Source: Pseudomonas sp. AN-1 (GTDB lineage Bacteria > Pseudomonadota > Gammaproteobacteria > Pseudomonadales > Pseudomonadaceae). From it: a stretch of DNA of 64,000 bases. Shown here in pieces: positions 29,451 to 38,071 of this stretch. The notes under the pieces were generated by a model that saw nothing but the letters and a program-made list of their open reading frames with translations, did no database searches and had not been told where the DNA came from. The stretch spans positions 3,224,001-3,288,000 of the forward strand of contig NZ_CP139195.1 of assembly GCF_034057115.1 (NCBI RefSeq). The letters run 5' to 3'. How positions within the stretch are numbered: the stretch's first letter is position 1; the number at the start of each line of letters is the position of its first letter. A program made the translations under genes and the position numbers.

Positions 29451-29586
29451 CAAGGCCTGTGATAAATATCCGGGTAAAACAGTGTGACTTTTCGCCGACG
29501 CGGACTGTCGTTTAAGACAGTCAATCGCCAACCGAACGCCTGCGGCCACAAGCCGGCAGCGCGTGCGAAGCCCCGGAGTACAGACC

Positions 29587-30300
29587 GTGAAAGAGGTTCC
29601 CGTGCAGAAGAAGATGATGGATAGCGCCGACGAGGCCCTGAGCAGCATTGTCGACGGCTTCAAGCGTTTCCGCCGCGACGTGTTCCCCGAGCAGGAGGAG
29701 TTGTTCAAGAAGCTGGCCACCGCGCAGAACCCGCGGGCCATGTTCATCACCTGCGCTGATTCGCGCATCGTTCCCGAGCTGATCACCCAGAGCTCGCCGG
29801 GCGACCTGTTCGTCACCCGCAACGTCGGCAACGTGGTGCCGCCCTACGGCCAGATGAACGGCGGCGTGTCCACCGCCATCGAGTACGCGGTGGTGGCGCT
29901 GGGCGTGCGCCACATCATCATCTGCGGCCACTCCGATTGCGGCGCGATGAAGGCGGTGCTCAACCCGCAGTCGCTGGAAGGCATGCCGACGGTGAAGGGC
30001 TGGCTGCGCCATGCCGAGGTGGCGCGCACCGTGGTCGAGCAGAACTTCGCCCGCTGCGACTGCGGCCAGGAGCACCTGGAGCTGCTCACCGAGGAGAACG
30101 TGGTGGCCCAGCTCAACCACCTGCTGACCCACCCGTCGGTGGCGGCACGGGTGGCCAGCGGCCAGCTGTTCATCCACGGCTGGGTGTACAACATCGAGAC
30201 CAGCGAGATCATCGCCTACGACGCGGAGAGCGGCCGTTTCCTGCCGCTCGACGGCGACCTGGTGCCGATGGCCACCCCGCGCTCGCGCTTCAACGGCTGA
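29587..30300 (+). CDS. Beta-class carbonic anhydrase
   Basis: A 237-residue zinc enzyme for CO2 plus water to bicarbonate. The beta-class zinc ligands are visible as Cys in ITCADSR and His and Cys in CGHSDCGA; the Asp-Arg pair of ADSR is the catalytic dyad. The fold ends with the HGWVYNIET and GRFLPL segments seen in CynT-like enzymes. Start choice is open: GTG 29587 has GGAG at 29575-29578, but GTG 29602 or ATG 29614 would also fit the family. A 13-bp hairpin follows directly. The enzyme is next to the oxidase cluster, as is a carbonic anhydrase in P. aeruginosa. Confidence 0.9.
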   Translation: MKEVPVQKKMMDSADEALSSIVDGFKRFRRDVFPEQEELFKKLATAQNPRAMFITCADSRIVPELITQSSPGDLFVTRNVGNVVPPYGQMNGGVSTAIEYAVVALGVRHIIICGHSDCGAMKAVLNPQSLEGMPTVKGWLRHAEVARTVVEQNFARCDCGQEHLELLTEENVVAQLNHLLTHPSVAARVASGQLFIHGWVYNIETSEIIAYDAESGRFLPLDGDLVPMATPRSRFNG

Positions 30301-30310
30301 GACCGTCCGG

Positions 30311-30341
30311 GCAGCGCCGCCGCGTCCTGCGGCGGCGCTGC
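30311..30341. terminator. Convergent terminator after carbonic anhydrase
   Basis: A perfect 13-bp stem (30311-30323 with 30329-30341) lies between two convergent genes, 10 nt after one stop and 6 nt from the other. T-content on either side is modest. Confidence 0.7.
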
Positions 30342-30346
30342 GTCGT

Positions 30347-30988
30347 TCAGGCCGTCAGCTGCAGCTCGACGCCCAGCTGGCGCGACAGGCACGGCCAGGT
30401 CTGCCAGGCGGCCAGGCGCTGCGGGTCGGCCAGCTGCGCGCGGTACTCCTGGGCGGTTTCGGTGACGAAGATCCGCTCGTCCTGCAGGGCTTCGCTGGCC
30501 TGATGCACCGCGGCATCGAGCTGGTTGGCGAACGGCTCGCCGATCAGCGCATGGGCCACCAGGTTGGCCACCGTGGTGTCCAGCGGAATCAGCGGCTGAC
30601 CGAAGTGGGCGATGTAGCGGTCGTTGACCTCCTCCACCAGGCGATGGGCCAGATAGGCCTCGTCCAGCAGGGCTTCCAGGCCCTCATGTCCCTCCAGCTC
30701 CGGCGGCGGGCTGAGGAAGAACTCCTCGGCCAGGCGCAGCACCGGCTTGATCTGAGCATCGATGCCGGCCTCGCTCGCCACGCTGGCCGCCGCTTCCACC
30801 AGCTCCGGCACCTCGTCGACATAGGCGCGCACGAAGCGCAGCAGGGTCCCCGGTGCATCCGCTTCGGGCAGGCGAATGGCGCGGTGCAGGCCGTCGATGC
30901 GGCCGGCCAGGTCGGTGGCCAGGCTGCCGTGTTCGGTTTCGTGCTGCAGGGCCTGGTCGATGCGTTCGCGCAGGGCGGCGATGTTCAT
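30347..30988 (-). CDS. Conserved hypothetical protein beside the oxidase cluster
   Basis: A 213-residue soluble, acidic, mainly helical protein without signal peptide or membrane segment. I recognise it only as resembling the uncharacterised gene found next to coxB in pseudomonads. The start is ATG 30988 (MNIAALRERI); 23 further codons are open upstream but are less likely. It is divergent from coxB across a ~300-bp region. No motif suggests a function. Confidence 0.7.
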   Translation of the reverse strand: MNIAALRERIDQALQHETEHGSLATDLAGRIDGLHRAIRLPEADAPGTLLRFVRAYVDEVPELVEAAASVASEAGIDAQIKPVLRLAEEFFLSPPPELEGHEGLEALLDEAYLAHRLVEEVNDRYIAHFGQPLIPLDTTVANLVAHALIGEPFANQLDAAVHQASEALQDERIFVTETAQEYRAQLADPQRLAAWQTWPCLSRQLGVELQLTA

Positions 30989-31121
30989 GGAAGGCAGTAC
31001 TCCAGAGGCAGTTGATGACAGCAACGCAACATAGTTGCAGATCGCCGGTTGCGCCAATTGACCTGTAACAAGCTAACGAATTTCCGATCGGCTGCAGCCT
31101 CGCCCGCGATTTCCGGTTCGA

Positions 31122-31149
31122 TTGCCAGCCCGGGGACCCTGTCTATACT
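31122..31149 (+). promoter_or_regulatory. Candidate coxB promoter, RpoS-like
   Basis: TTGCCA at 31122-31127, a 16-nt spacer and TATACT at 31144-31149, within CTATACT, the form preferred by the stationary-phase sigma factor. The start would give a leader of ~135 nt before coxB. The rest of the 30989-31292 gap shows no other clear element. Confidence 0.45.
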
Positions 31150-31292
31150 CGGATTGTGTGTGCGCTGAAGGGATCCGGCAGCTGCTCAAGCAGGGCAGGG
31201 TGCGAGAACCGGCGCTGGCCGCGAGACGGCCGCGCCCCCTGGTCGCAGGCAAGAAGCCGGCGGGTACAAGAAGAACGATAAGGGGACCCCGA

Positions 31293-32417
31293 ATGTTGCG
31301 ACATTCGCATTTCTGGCTGGGGGCCATGCTCGGGCTGGCATCGCTGCCGGCGCAGGCCGAGTGGGCGGTGAACATGGGCCGGGGCGCCACCGAGGTCAGC
31401 CGCTCGGTATTCGACCTGCACATGACCATCTTCTGGATCTGCGTGGTCATCGGCGTGGTGGTGTTCGGCGCGATGTTCTGGTCGATGCTCATGCACCGGC
31501 GCAGCCGCGGCCAGCAGCCGGCGCAGTTCCACGAGCATACCTGGGTGGAAATCCTCTGGACCGTGGTGCCCTTCGTCATCCTGGTGCTGATGGCGGTGCC
31601 GGCCACCCGCACGCTGATCGCCATCTACGACCATTCCGAACCCGACCTGGACATCCAGATCACCGGCTACCAGTGGAAGTGGCACTACAAGTACCTGGGC
31701 CAGGACGTCGAGTTCTTCAGCAACCTCGCCACCCCGCGCGCGCAGATCGACAACCGGGCGGCCAAGGACGCGCACTACCTGCTGGAGGTCGACCAGCCGC
31801 TGGTGGTGCCGGTCGGCGCCAAGGTGCGTTTCCTGGTCACTGCCGCCGACGTGATCCACTCCTGGTGGGTGCCGGCGCTGGCGGTGAAGAAGGACGCCAT
31901 CCCCGGCTTCGTCAACGAGGCGTGGACGCGCATCGAGCAGCCCGGCCTGTACCGCGGCCAGTGCACCGAGCTGTGCGGCAAGGACCACGGTTTCATGCCG
32001 GTGGTGGTGGAGGCGAAGAGTCGCGAGGACTTCGACCGCTGGCTGGCCGAACGCAAGGCCGCGGCGCTGGCGGAGAAGGAACTGACCGGCAAGGAATGGA
32101 CCCTGGAAGAGCTGATGGCGCGCGGCGAGCAGGCCTACCAGACCGCCTGCGCCGCCTGTCACCAGCCCACCGGCGCCGGCATGCCGCCGGTGTTCCCGGC
32201 CCTCAAGGGCTCGGCCATCGCCACCGGGCCGAAGGAAGGCCACATCGCCATCGTGGTCGGCGGCAAGCCGGGCACCGCCATGGCGGCCTTCGGCAAGCAG
32301 CTCTCCGACGTCGATCTGGCGGCGATCATCACCTACGAGCGCAATGCCTGGGGCAACAGCACCGGTGACATGGTCACGCCGCAGGAGATCGCGGCGTTCA
32401 AGCAGGCGAAGGAGTGA
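31293..32417 (+). CDS. coxB: Cytochrome c oxidase subunit II with fused cytochrome c
   Basis: A 374-residue subunit II of an aa3-type oxidase. A signal peptide (~1-22) is followed by two membrane helices (~45-65 and ~85-105) and a periplasmic cupredoxin domain whose CuA ligands are H189, C224, C228, H232 and M235. A C-terminal cytochrome c domain has the haem motif CAACH at 286-290 and a methionine ligand region further on, so it is of the caa3-like form. It receives electrons and passes them to CoxA. The start ATG 31293 has AAGGGG at 31280-31285. It is the first gene of the oxidase operon. Confidence 0.95.
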   Translation: MLRHSHFWLGAMLGLASLPAQAEWAVNMGRGATEVSRSVFDLHMTIFWICVVIGVVVFGAMFWSMLMHRRSRGQQPAQFHEHTWVEILWTVVPFVILVLMAVPATRTLIAIYDHSEPDLDIQITGYQWKWHYKYLGQDVEFFSNLATPRAQIDNRAAKDAHYLLEVDQPLVVPVGAKVRFLVTAADVIHSWWVPALAVKKDAIPGFVNEAWTRIEQPGLYRGQCTELCGKDHGFMPVVVEAKSREDFDRWLAERKAAALAEKELTGKEWTLEELMARGEQAYQTACAACHQPTGAGMPPVFPALKGSAIATGPKEGHIAIVVGGKPGTAMAAFGKQLSDVDLAAIITYERNAWGNSTGDMVTPQEIAAFKQAKE

Positions 32418-32422
32418 CGGAC

Positions 32423-34024
32423 ATGAGCGCAGTGATCGACACGCACGCCCACGGTCATGCCCACGGCCCGGCCCGGGGCCTGATGCGCTGGGTGCTGACC
32501 ACCAACCACAAGGACATCGGCACCATGTACCTGGTGTTCAGCTTCGCCATGTTCCTGTTCGGCGGCAGCATGGCGATGGTGATCCGCGCCGAGCTGTTCC
32601 AGCCCGGCCTGCAGATCGTCCAGCCGGAGTTCTTCAACCAGATGACCACCATGCACGGCCTGATCATGGTGTTCGGCGCGGTGATGCCGGCCTTCGTCGG
32701 CCTGGCCAACTGGATGATCCCGCTGATGATCGGCGCGCCGGACATGGCCCTGCCGCGGATGAACAACTTCAGCTTCTGGTTGCTGCCGGCGGCCTTCGGC
32801 CTGCTCGCCAGCACCCTGTTCATGGAAGGGGGCGGCCCCAACTTCGGCTGGACCTTCTACGCGCCGCTGTCGACCACCTACGCGCCGGAGAGCGTCACCT
32901 TCTTCATCTTCGCCGTGCACCTGATGGGCATCAGCTCGATCATGGGCGCGATCAACGTCATCGCCACCGTGCTCAACCTGCGCGCGCCGGGGCTGACCCT
33001 GATGCAGATGCCGCTGTTCGTGTGGACCTGGCTGATCACCGCCTTCCTGCTGATCGCGGTGATGCCGGTGCTGGCCGGCGTGGTGACCATGATGCTGATG
33101 GACATCCACTTCGGCACCAGCTTCTTCAGCGCCGCCGGCGGCGGCGACCCGGTGCTGTTCCAGCACGTGTTCTGGTTCTTCGGCCACCCCGAGGTGTACA
33201 TCATGATCCTGCCCGCGTTCGGCGCGGTCAGCGCGATCATCCCCACCTTCAGCCGCAAGCCGCTGTTCGGCTACACCTCGATGGTCTACGCCACCGGCGC
33301 CATCGCCTTCCTGTCGTTCATCGTCTGGGCGCACCACATGTTCACCGTGGGCATCCCGCTGACCGGCGAGCTGTTCTTCATGTACGCCACCATGCTGATC
33401 GCCGTGCCCACCGGGGTGAAGGTGTTCAACTGGGTGAGCACCATGTGGCGCGGCTCGCTGACCTTCGAGGCGCCGATGCTGTTCGCCGTGGCCTTCGTCA
33501 TCCTGTTCACCATCGGCGGCTTCTCCGGGCTGATGCTGGCCATCGCCCCGGCCGACTTCCAGTACCACGACACCTACTTCGTGGTGGCGCACTTCCACTA
33601 CGTGCTGGTGCCGGGAGCGATCTTCGGCATCTTCGCCTCCACCTACTACTGGTTGCCGAAGTGGACCGGGCACATGTACGACGAGACCCTGGCCAGGCTG
33701 CATTTCTGGCTGTCCTTCGTCGGCATGAACCTGGCCTTCTTCCCCATGCACTTCGTCGGCCTGGCCGGCATGCCGCGGCGCATCCCCGACTACAACCTGA
33801 TGTTCGCCAACTTCAACATGGTCTCCAGCGTCGGCGCCTTCCTGTTCGGCGCCACCCAGCTGCTGTTCCTGTTCATCGTCGTCAAGTGCGTGCGCGGCGG
33901 GCCGAAGGCGGCCGACAAGCCCTGGGACGGCGCCCACGGCCTGGAGTGGACGGTGCCCTCGCCGGCGCCCTACCACACCTTCCAGACTCCGCCGGAAGTC
34001 GACGAGCGCAGCCGGCTGCACTGA
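32423..34024 (+). CDS. coxA: Cytochrome c oxidase subunit I
   Basis: A 533-residue, twelve-helix catalytic subunit that reduces O2 to water at a haem a3-CuB centre and pumps protons. Family A1 marks are visible: GHPEVYI with the D-channel glutamate, the VWAHHMF CuB histidines, and VAHFHYVL with the haem ligands. I start at ATG 32423, eight bases after AAGGAG that overlaps the coxB stop region; GTG 32414 is an in-frame alternative. Confidence 0.96.
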   Translation: MSAVIDTHAHGHAHGPARGLMRWVLTTNHKDIGTMYLVFSFAMFLFGGSMAMVIRAELFQPGLQIVQPEFFNQMTTMHGLIMVFGAVMPAFVGLANWMIPLMIGAPDMALPRMNNFSFWLLPAAFGLLASTLFMEGGGPNFGWTFYAPLSTTYAPESVTFFIFAVHLMGISSIMGAINVIATVLNLRAPGLTLMQMPLFVWTWLITAFLLIAVMPVLAGVVTMMLMDIHFGTSFFSAAGGGDPVLFQHVFWFFGHPEVYIMILPAFGAVSAIIPTFSRKPLFGYTSMVYATGAIAFLSFIVWAHHMFTVGIPLTGELFFMYATMLIAVPTGVKVFNWVSTMWRGSLTFEAPMLFAVAFVILFTIGGFSGLMLAIAPADFQYHDTYFVVAHFHYVLVPGAIFGIFASTYYWLPKWTGHMYDETLARLHFWLSFVGMNLAFFPMHFVGLAGMPRRIPDYNLMFANFNMVSSVGAFLFGATQLLFLFIVVKCVRGGPKAADKPWDGAHGLEWTVPSPAPYHTFQTPPEVDERSRLH

Positions 34025-34049
34025 GTGGCCGAGGCGCGAGGAGCCTGCG

Positions 34050-34601
34050 ATGAGCGAGAGCACCGACACGTGCCGCCTGGTCCGCCGCCTGCTGCTGGTG
34101 GTGGTGGCCATGTTCGGCTTCGGCTTCGCCCTGGTGCCGCTGTACGACGTGATGTGCCAGGCCTTCGGCATCAACGGCAAGACCGCCGGCGCCTACACGG
34201 GCAGCCAGCAGGTGGACGAGGCGCGCACCGTGCGCGTGCAGTTCCTCGCCACCAACGCCGCCGGGATGACCTGGCGTTTCGACCCGCAGCAGGACGAGCT
34301 GGTGGTGCACCCCGGCGCGGTCAACCAGATGCTGTTCGTCGCCCACAACCCGACGGACCATGCGATGACCGCCCAGGCCATCCCCAGCGTGGCGCCGGCC
34401 AAGGCGGCGGCGTTCTTCCACAAGACCGAGTGTTTCTGCTTCACCCAGCAGGTGCTGCAGCCGGGCGAGCGCATCGAGATGCCGGTGCGCTTCATCGTCG
34501 ACCGCGACCTGCCGGCCGACGTGCAGCACCTGACCCTGGGCTACACGCTGTTCGACATCACCGCGCAGAAGCCGCCGCTGGCGCAGCGCACAGGCGACTG
34601 A
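34050..34601 (+). CDS. ctaG: Cytochrome oxidase assembly protein CtaG/Cox11
   Basis: A 183-residue copper chaperone that inserts CuB into subunit I. One N-terminal membrane helix (~10-32) precedes a periplasmic immunoglobulin-like domain with the copper-binding pair in the ECFCFTQQ motif. A conserved YDVMCQAFGINGKT segment follows the helix. It lies 25 bp after coxA and 58 bp before subunit III in the same operon. Confidence 0.93.
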   Translation: MSESTDTCRLVRRLLLVVVAMFGFGFALVPLYDVMCQAFGINGKTAGAYTGSQQVDEARTVRVQFLATNAAGMTWRFDPQQDELVVHPGAVNQMLFVAHNPTDHAMTAQAIPSVAPAKAAAFFHKTECFCFTQQVLQPGERIEMPVRFIVDRDLPADVQHLTLGYTLFDITAQKPPLAQRTGD

Positions 34602-34659
34602 CGGGGACGCACCCCATGCACAGCAGGCCGCGCTGCCGGCGCGGCCGAGGAGAGCGACA

Positions 34660-35547
34660 ATGGCCAGCCACGAGCAGTACTACGTCCCCGAGCAGAGCAA
34701 GTGGCCGATCATCGCCAGCATCGGCCTGCTGGTGACGGTGGTCGGCCTGGGCACCTGGTTCAACGACCTCAAGGCGGCGCGCGCCGACTCGGCCGGCCCG
34801 CTGATCTTCTTCGTCGGCGCGCTGCTGCTGGCGTACATGCTGTTCGGCTGGTTCGGCAACGTCATCCACGAGAGCCGCAGCGGGCTGTACAGCGGACAGA
34901 TGGACCGCTCGTTCCGCTGGGGCATGCGCTGGTTCATCTTCTCCGAGGTGATGTTCTTCGCCGCCTTCTTCGGCGCGCTGTTCTACCTGCGGGTGTTCGT
35001 CGGCCCCTGGCTGGACGGCGCGGGTGACAAGGGCGTCAGCGCCATGCTCTGGCCGGACTTCCAGTTCAGCTGGCCGCTGCTCGACAACCCCGACCCCAAG
35101 GCCTATCCGCCGCCGCAGGGGATCATCGACCCCTGGCACCTGCCGCTGATCAACACCGTGCTGCTGGTGACCTCCAGCTTCACCCTGACCTTCGCCCACC
35201 ACGCCCTGCGCCACGACAGGCGCACCGCGCTCAAGGCCTGGCTGGCGCTGACCGTGCTGCTCGGCGCCGCCTTCCTGGTGCTGCAGGCCGAGGAATACGT
35301 GCACGCCTACACCGAGCTGGACCTGACCCTGGCCTCCGGCGTCTACGGCGCCACCTTCTTCATGCTCACCGGCTTCCACGGCGCCCACGTCACCATAGGC
35401 GCGCTGATGCTGCTGGTGATGCTGATCCGCATCCTGCGCGGGCATTTCGCCCCGGATCAGCACTTCGGCTTCGAGGCGGCCAGCTGGTACTGGCACTTCG
35501 TCGATGTGGTGTGGGTCGGCCTGTTCGTCTTCGTCTACGTGCTGTGA
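34660..35547 (+). CDS. coxC: Cytochrome c oxidase subunit III
   Basis: A 295-residue, seven-helix membrane subunit that stabilises the oxidase and bounds the proton-uptake region. The segments WGMRWFIFSEVMFF, TGFHGAHVTIG and WHFVDVVW are characteristic. A GGAGAG ribosome site precedes the ATG. The SURF1 gene starts 10 nt after its stop. Confidence 0.94.
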   Translation: MASHEQYYVPEQSKWPIIASIGLLVTVVGLGTWFNDLKAARADSAGPLIFFVGALLLAYMLFGWFGNVIHESRSGLYSGQMDRSFRWGMRWFIFSEVMFFAAFFGALFYLRVFVGPWLDGAGDKGVSAMLWPDFQFSWPLLDNPDPKAYPPPQGIIDPWHLPLINTVLLVTSSFTLTFAHHALRHDRRTALKAWLALTVLLGAAFLVLQAEEYVHAYTELDLTLASGVYGATFFMLTGFHGAHVTIGALMLLVMLIRILRGHFAPDQHFGFEAASWYWHFVDVVWVGLFVFVYVL

Positions 35548-35557
35548 GGGTGCGGCC

Positions 35558-36313
35558 GTGTCGGTTGCCGCCGTCCCGCCGCGGGACCGGCGTTTCCGCC
35601 CGGGCCTGCTGCCGACCCTGGTGGTCGCGGCCCTGCTGCCGCTGCTGCTCGGCCTCGGCTGCTGGCAGCTGCAGCGCGCCGGAGAGAAGCGCGAGCTGCT
35701 CGCCGAGCAGGCCGCGCGCAGCCAGGCACCGGCCGCGGATCTGGTCGAGCTGGCGGCGCTGGACGATCCGGCCTTCCGCCGCGTGCGCCTGGTCGGCACC
35801 TTCGATGCCGGGCACAGCCTGCTGCTGGACAACCGCCAGCGTGGCGGACGGGTCGGTGTCGAGCTGCTGCAGCCGTTTCTCGACCGCCCGAGCGGGCGCT
35901 GGGTGCTGGTCAACCGCGGCTGGCTGCCCTGGCCGCAGCGGGCGGCGCTGCCGGCGTTCGACACCCCGGTCGGCGAGCTGAGCCTGGAGGCCAGCGTCTA
36001 TCGGCCGCCCGGCAGCGCCTTCCTGCTCGGCGACGGCGCCCCGGGCGAGGGCTGGCCGCGGCTGGTCAACGTGGTCGAGGCTCCGGCGCTGTGGGGCGAG
36101 CTGGAGCGCGACGGGCTGGCCGACGAATTGCGCCTCGAGCCCGGCCCGGCCAGCTACGTCGGCGACTGGCCGGTGGTGGCTTCGGGGCCGGAGAAACATC
36201 TGGGCTATGCGGTGCAGTGGTTCGCCCTGGCGGCGACCCTGCTCGGCATGTACCTGTGGTTCGGCGTGAAACAGGCACGGGAGGTGCGCGATGGGCTCCA
36301 CTCTGACGCTTGA
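35558..36313 (+). CDS. SURF1 family oxidase assembly protein
   Basis: A 251-residue SURF1/Shy1 protein, which supplies haem a to subunit I. It has two membrane helices, near residues 18-35 and ~222-242, around a periplasmic domain; the GCWQLQRA and VNRGWLP motifs are diagnostic. I start at GTG 35558 with GAGGG just before it; the longer frame overlaps subunit III. The following gene starts 23 nt before this stop. Confidence 0.9.
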   Translation: MSVAAVPPRDRRFRPGLLPTLVVAALLPLLLGLGCWQLQRAGEKRELLAEQAARSQAPAADLVELAALDDPAFRRVRLVGTFDAGHSLLLDNRQRGGRVGVELLQPFLDRPSGRWVLVNRGWLPWPQRAALPAFDTPVGELSLEASVYRPPGSAFLLGDGAPGEGWPRLVNVVEAPALWGELERDGLADELRLEPGPASYVGDWPVVASGPEKHLGYAVQWFALAATLLGMYLWFGVKQAREVRDGLHSDA

Positions 36314-36875
36314 GCCGCTGCCGCGGCGCGGTCGCGGGCGCTGGCAACTGCTCGGCCTGCTGGCCGTGGTGATCGGGCCGATGCTGCTGGCCAGCGCCAT
36401 GTATCGCTGGCAGTTCTGGGTGCCGCAGGCCCGCAGCTATCACGGCGAGCTGATCGCCACCGGGCAGACGCCGGCCGACCTCGGCGTGGCCGGCAGCTGG
36501 GACATCCAGGCGGGCGACGAGCCGCGCCGGTGGGTGCTGCTGGTGACCAGCGCCGACGGCTGCGCGGCGGACTGTCGGGCGCTGGTCTACCTGGCGCGGC
36601 AGATCCATATCGGCCTCAATCGCGAGGCGCCGCGCGCCGGCCATGTCCTCGCCCATGGCGCGGCGCTGCCGGCCGACTACGACGCCGAGTTGCGCGTGGC
36701 CTACCCGCAGCTGCAGCGCCTGGGCCTGGATGTCGAGCGCTACCCGCAGGACGGCGCGCAGCTGTGGATCGTCGATCCGCACGGCAACCTGGTGCTGCGC
36801 TATCGGGTCGGCAGCGACGGCAAGCAGATCCTCGACGACCTGCGCCACCTGCTGAAGATCTCGCAGATCGGCTGA
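36291..36875 (+). CDS. Oxidase-cluster membrane-anchored thioredoxin-fold-like protein
   Basis: A 194-residue protein with one N-terminal helix (~20-42) and a periplasmic domain that resembles the SCO/thioredoxin fold (WVLLVTSADGCAADC, then LWIVDPHGNLVLRY). The two cysteines are spaced as C-x3-C, like Sco copper sites, so a redox or metal role in oxidase assembly is possible. The Pseudomonas homologues are uncharacterised. It overlaps the SURF1 gene by 23 nt and precedes ctaA. Confidence 0.75.
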   Translation: MGSTLTLEPLPRRGRGRWQLLGLLAVVIGPMLLASAMYRWQFWVPQARSYHGELIATGQTPADLGVAGSWDIQAGDEPRRWVLLVTSADGCAADCRALVYLARQIHIGLNREAPRAGHVLAHGAALPADYDAELRVAYPQLQRLGLDVERYPQDGAQLWIVDPHGNLVLRYRVGSDGKQILDDLRHLLKISQIG

Positions 36876-36963
36876 GCGCCGGGCAGTCTGCCGGAGGACT
36901 GCTAGAGTCAAAGACAGGAGCGACTTCGACCAGCTGTGCAGGAATCCGGGGGGAGGATCTGCC

Positions 36964-38031
36964 ATGGCGACAAGCACAAGAAGACCGGGTTACCGGCTTG
37001 CCCTCTGCGCCACGCTGCTGGCTCTGCTGGTGGTGATGCTCGGCGCCTATACCCGCCTGACCCACGCCGGCCTCGGCTGCCCCGACTGGCCGGGCTGCTA
37101 CGGCTTCCTCGGCGTGCCGCAGAGCGCCGAACAGCTCGCCCATGCCGAGCGGCATTTCCCGGACGCCCCGGTGGAGGCGGAGAAGGGCTGGAACGAGATG
37201 GTCCACCGCTACTTCGCCGGCAGCCTCGGCCTGCTGATCCTCGTCCTCGCGATCCAGGCCGTGCGCCGCCGCGACCGCGCCGGCCAGCCGCTCAGGCTGC
37301 CGCTGGCCCTGCTGGCGCTGGTGCTGCTGCAGGCCGCCTTCGGCATGTGGACGGTGACCCTCAAGCTGTGGCCGCAGGTGGTCACCGCCCACCTGCTCGG
37401 CGGCTTCGCCACCCTCGGCCTGCTGTTCCTGCTGACTCTGCGCCTGTCCGGCGCGCTGCCGCCGCTGCCCGGCGTGCTGCCGCGCCTGCGCGCGCTGGCG
37501 GGACTGGCGCTGCTCGCGGTAATCGGCCAGATCGCCCTCGGCGGCTGGGTGAGCAGCAACTACGCGGCGGTGGCCTGCGTCGACCTGCCCACCTGCCATG
37601 GCCAGTGGTGGCCGGCGATGGACTTCGCCAACGGTTTCCACCTGACCCAGCACATCGGCCCCAACTACCTCGGTGGCCAGCTCGACAGCGACGCGCGCAC
37701 CGCCATCCACATGAGCCATCGCCTCGGCGCCCTGCTGGTCAGCCTGCTGCTGCTGGCCCTGGCCTGGCAGTTGCGCCGTGGTGGTCTGTCCGGGCTGGCC
37801 GGCCTGCTGCTGCTGGCGCTGGCCGCCCAGGTCAGCCTGGGCCTGGCCAACGTGCTGCTGCACCTGCCGCTGGCGGTGGCAGTGGCGCACAACCTCGGCG
37901 GGGCCGGCCTGCTGCTGGTGCTGGTGCTGGTCAACTACCGGCTGCGCGCGGCGGCGCCGGCCAGGCAGGGGGCCGGCCTGCGCCTGATCGGCCGTGGCGG
38001 CGACGAGCTGCGGCGCTATTCGCGCCTGTAG
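36964..38031 (+). CDS. ctaA: Haem A synthase CtaA/Cox15
   Basis: A 355-residue, eight-helix membrane enzyme that oxidises the C8 methyl of haem O to make haem A. The conserved histidine-containing helices are visible as MVHRYFAGSLG, VVTAHLLGG, HMSHRLGALL and VAHNLGG; a cysteine pair (GCPDWPGC) is in the first periplasmic loop. It acts directly after CyoE, encoded next. Confidence 0.92.
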   Translation: MATSTRRPGYRLALCATLLALLVVMLGAYTRLTHAGLGCPDWPGCYGFLGVPQSAEQLAHAERHFPDAPVEAEKGWNEMVHRYFAGSLGLLILVLAIQAVRRRDRAGQPLRLPLALLALVLLQAAFGMWTVTLKLWPQVVTAHLLGGFATLGLLFLLTLRLSGALPPLPGVLPRLRALAGLALLAVIGQIALGGWVSSNYAAVACVDLPTCHGQWWPAMDFANGFHLTQHIGPNYLGGQLDSDARTAIHMSHRLGALLVSLLLLALAWQLRRGGLSGLAGLLLLALAAQVSLGLANVLLHLPLAVAVAHNLGGAGLLLVLVLVNYRLRAAAPARQGAGLRLIGRGGDELRRYSRL

Positions 38032-38071
38032 GACAACCGCACAAGAACAACAACGAGGGGGAGGGAACGCC

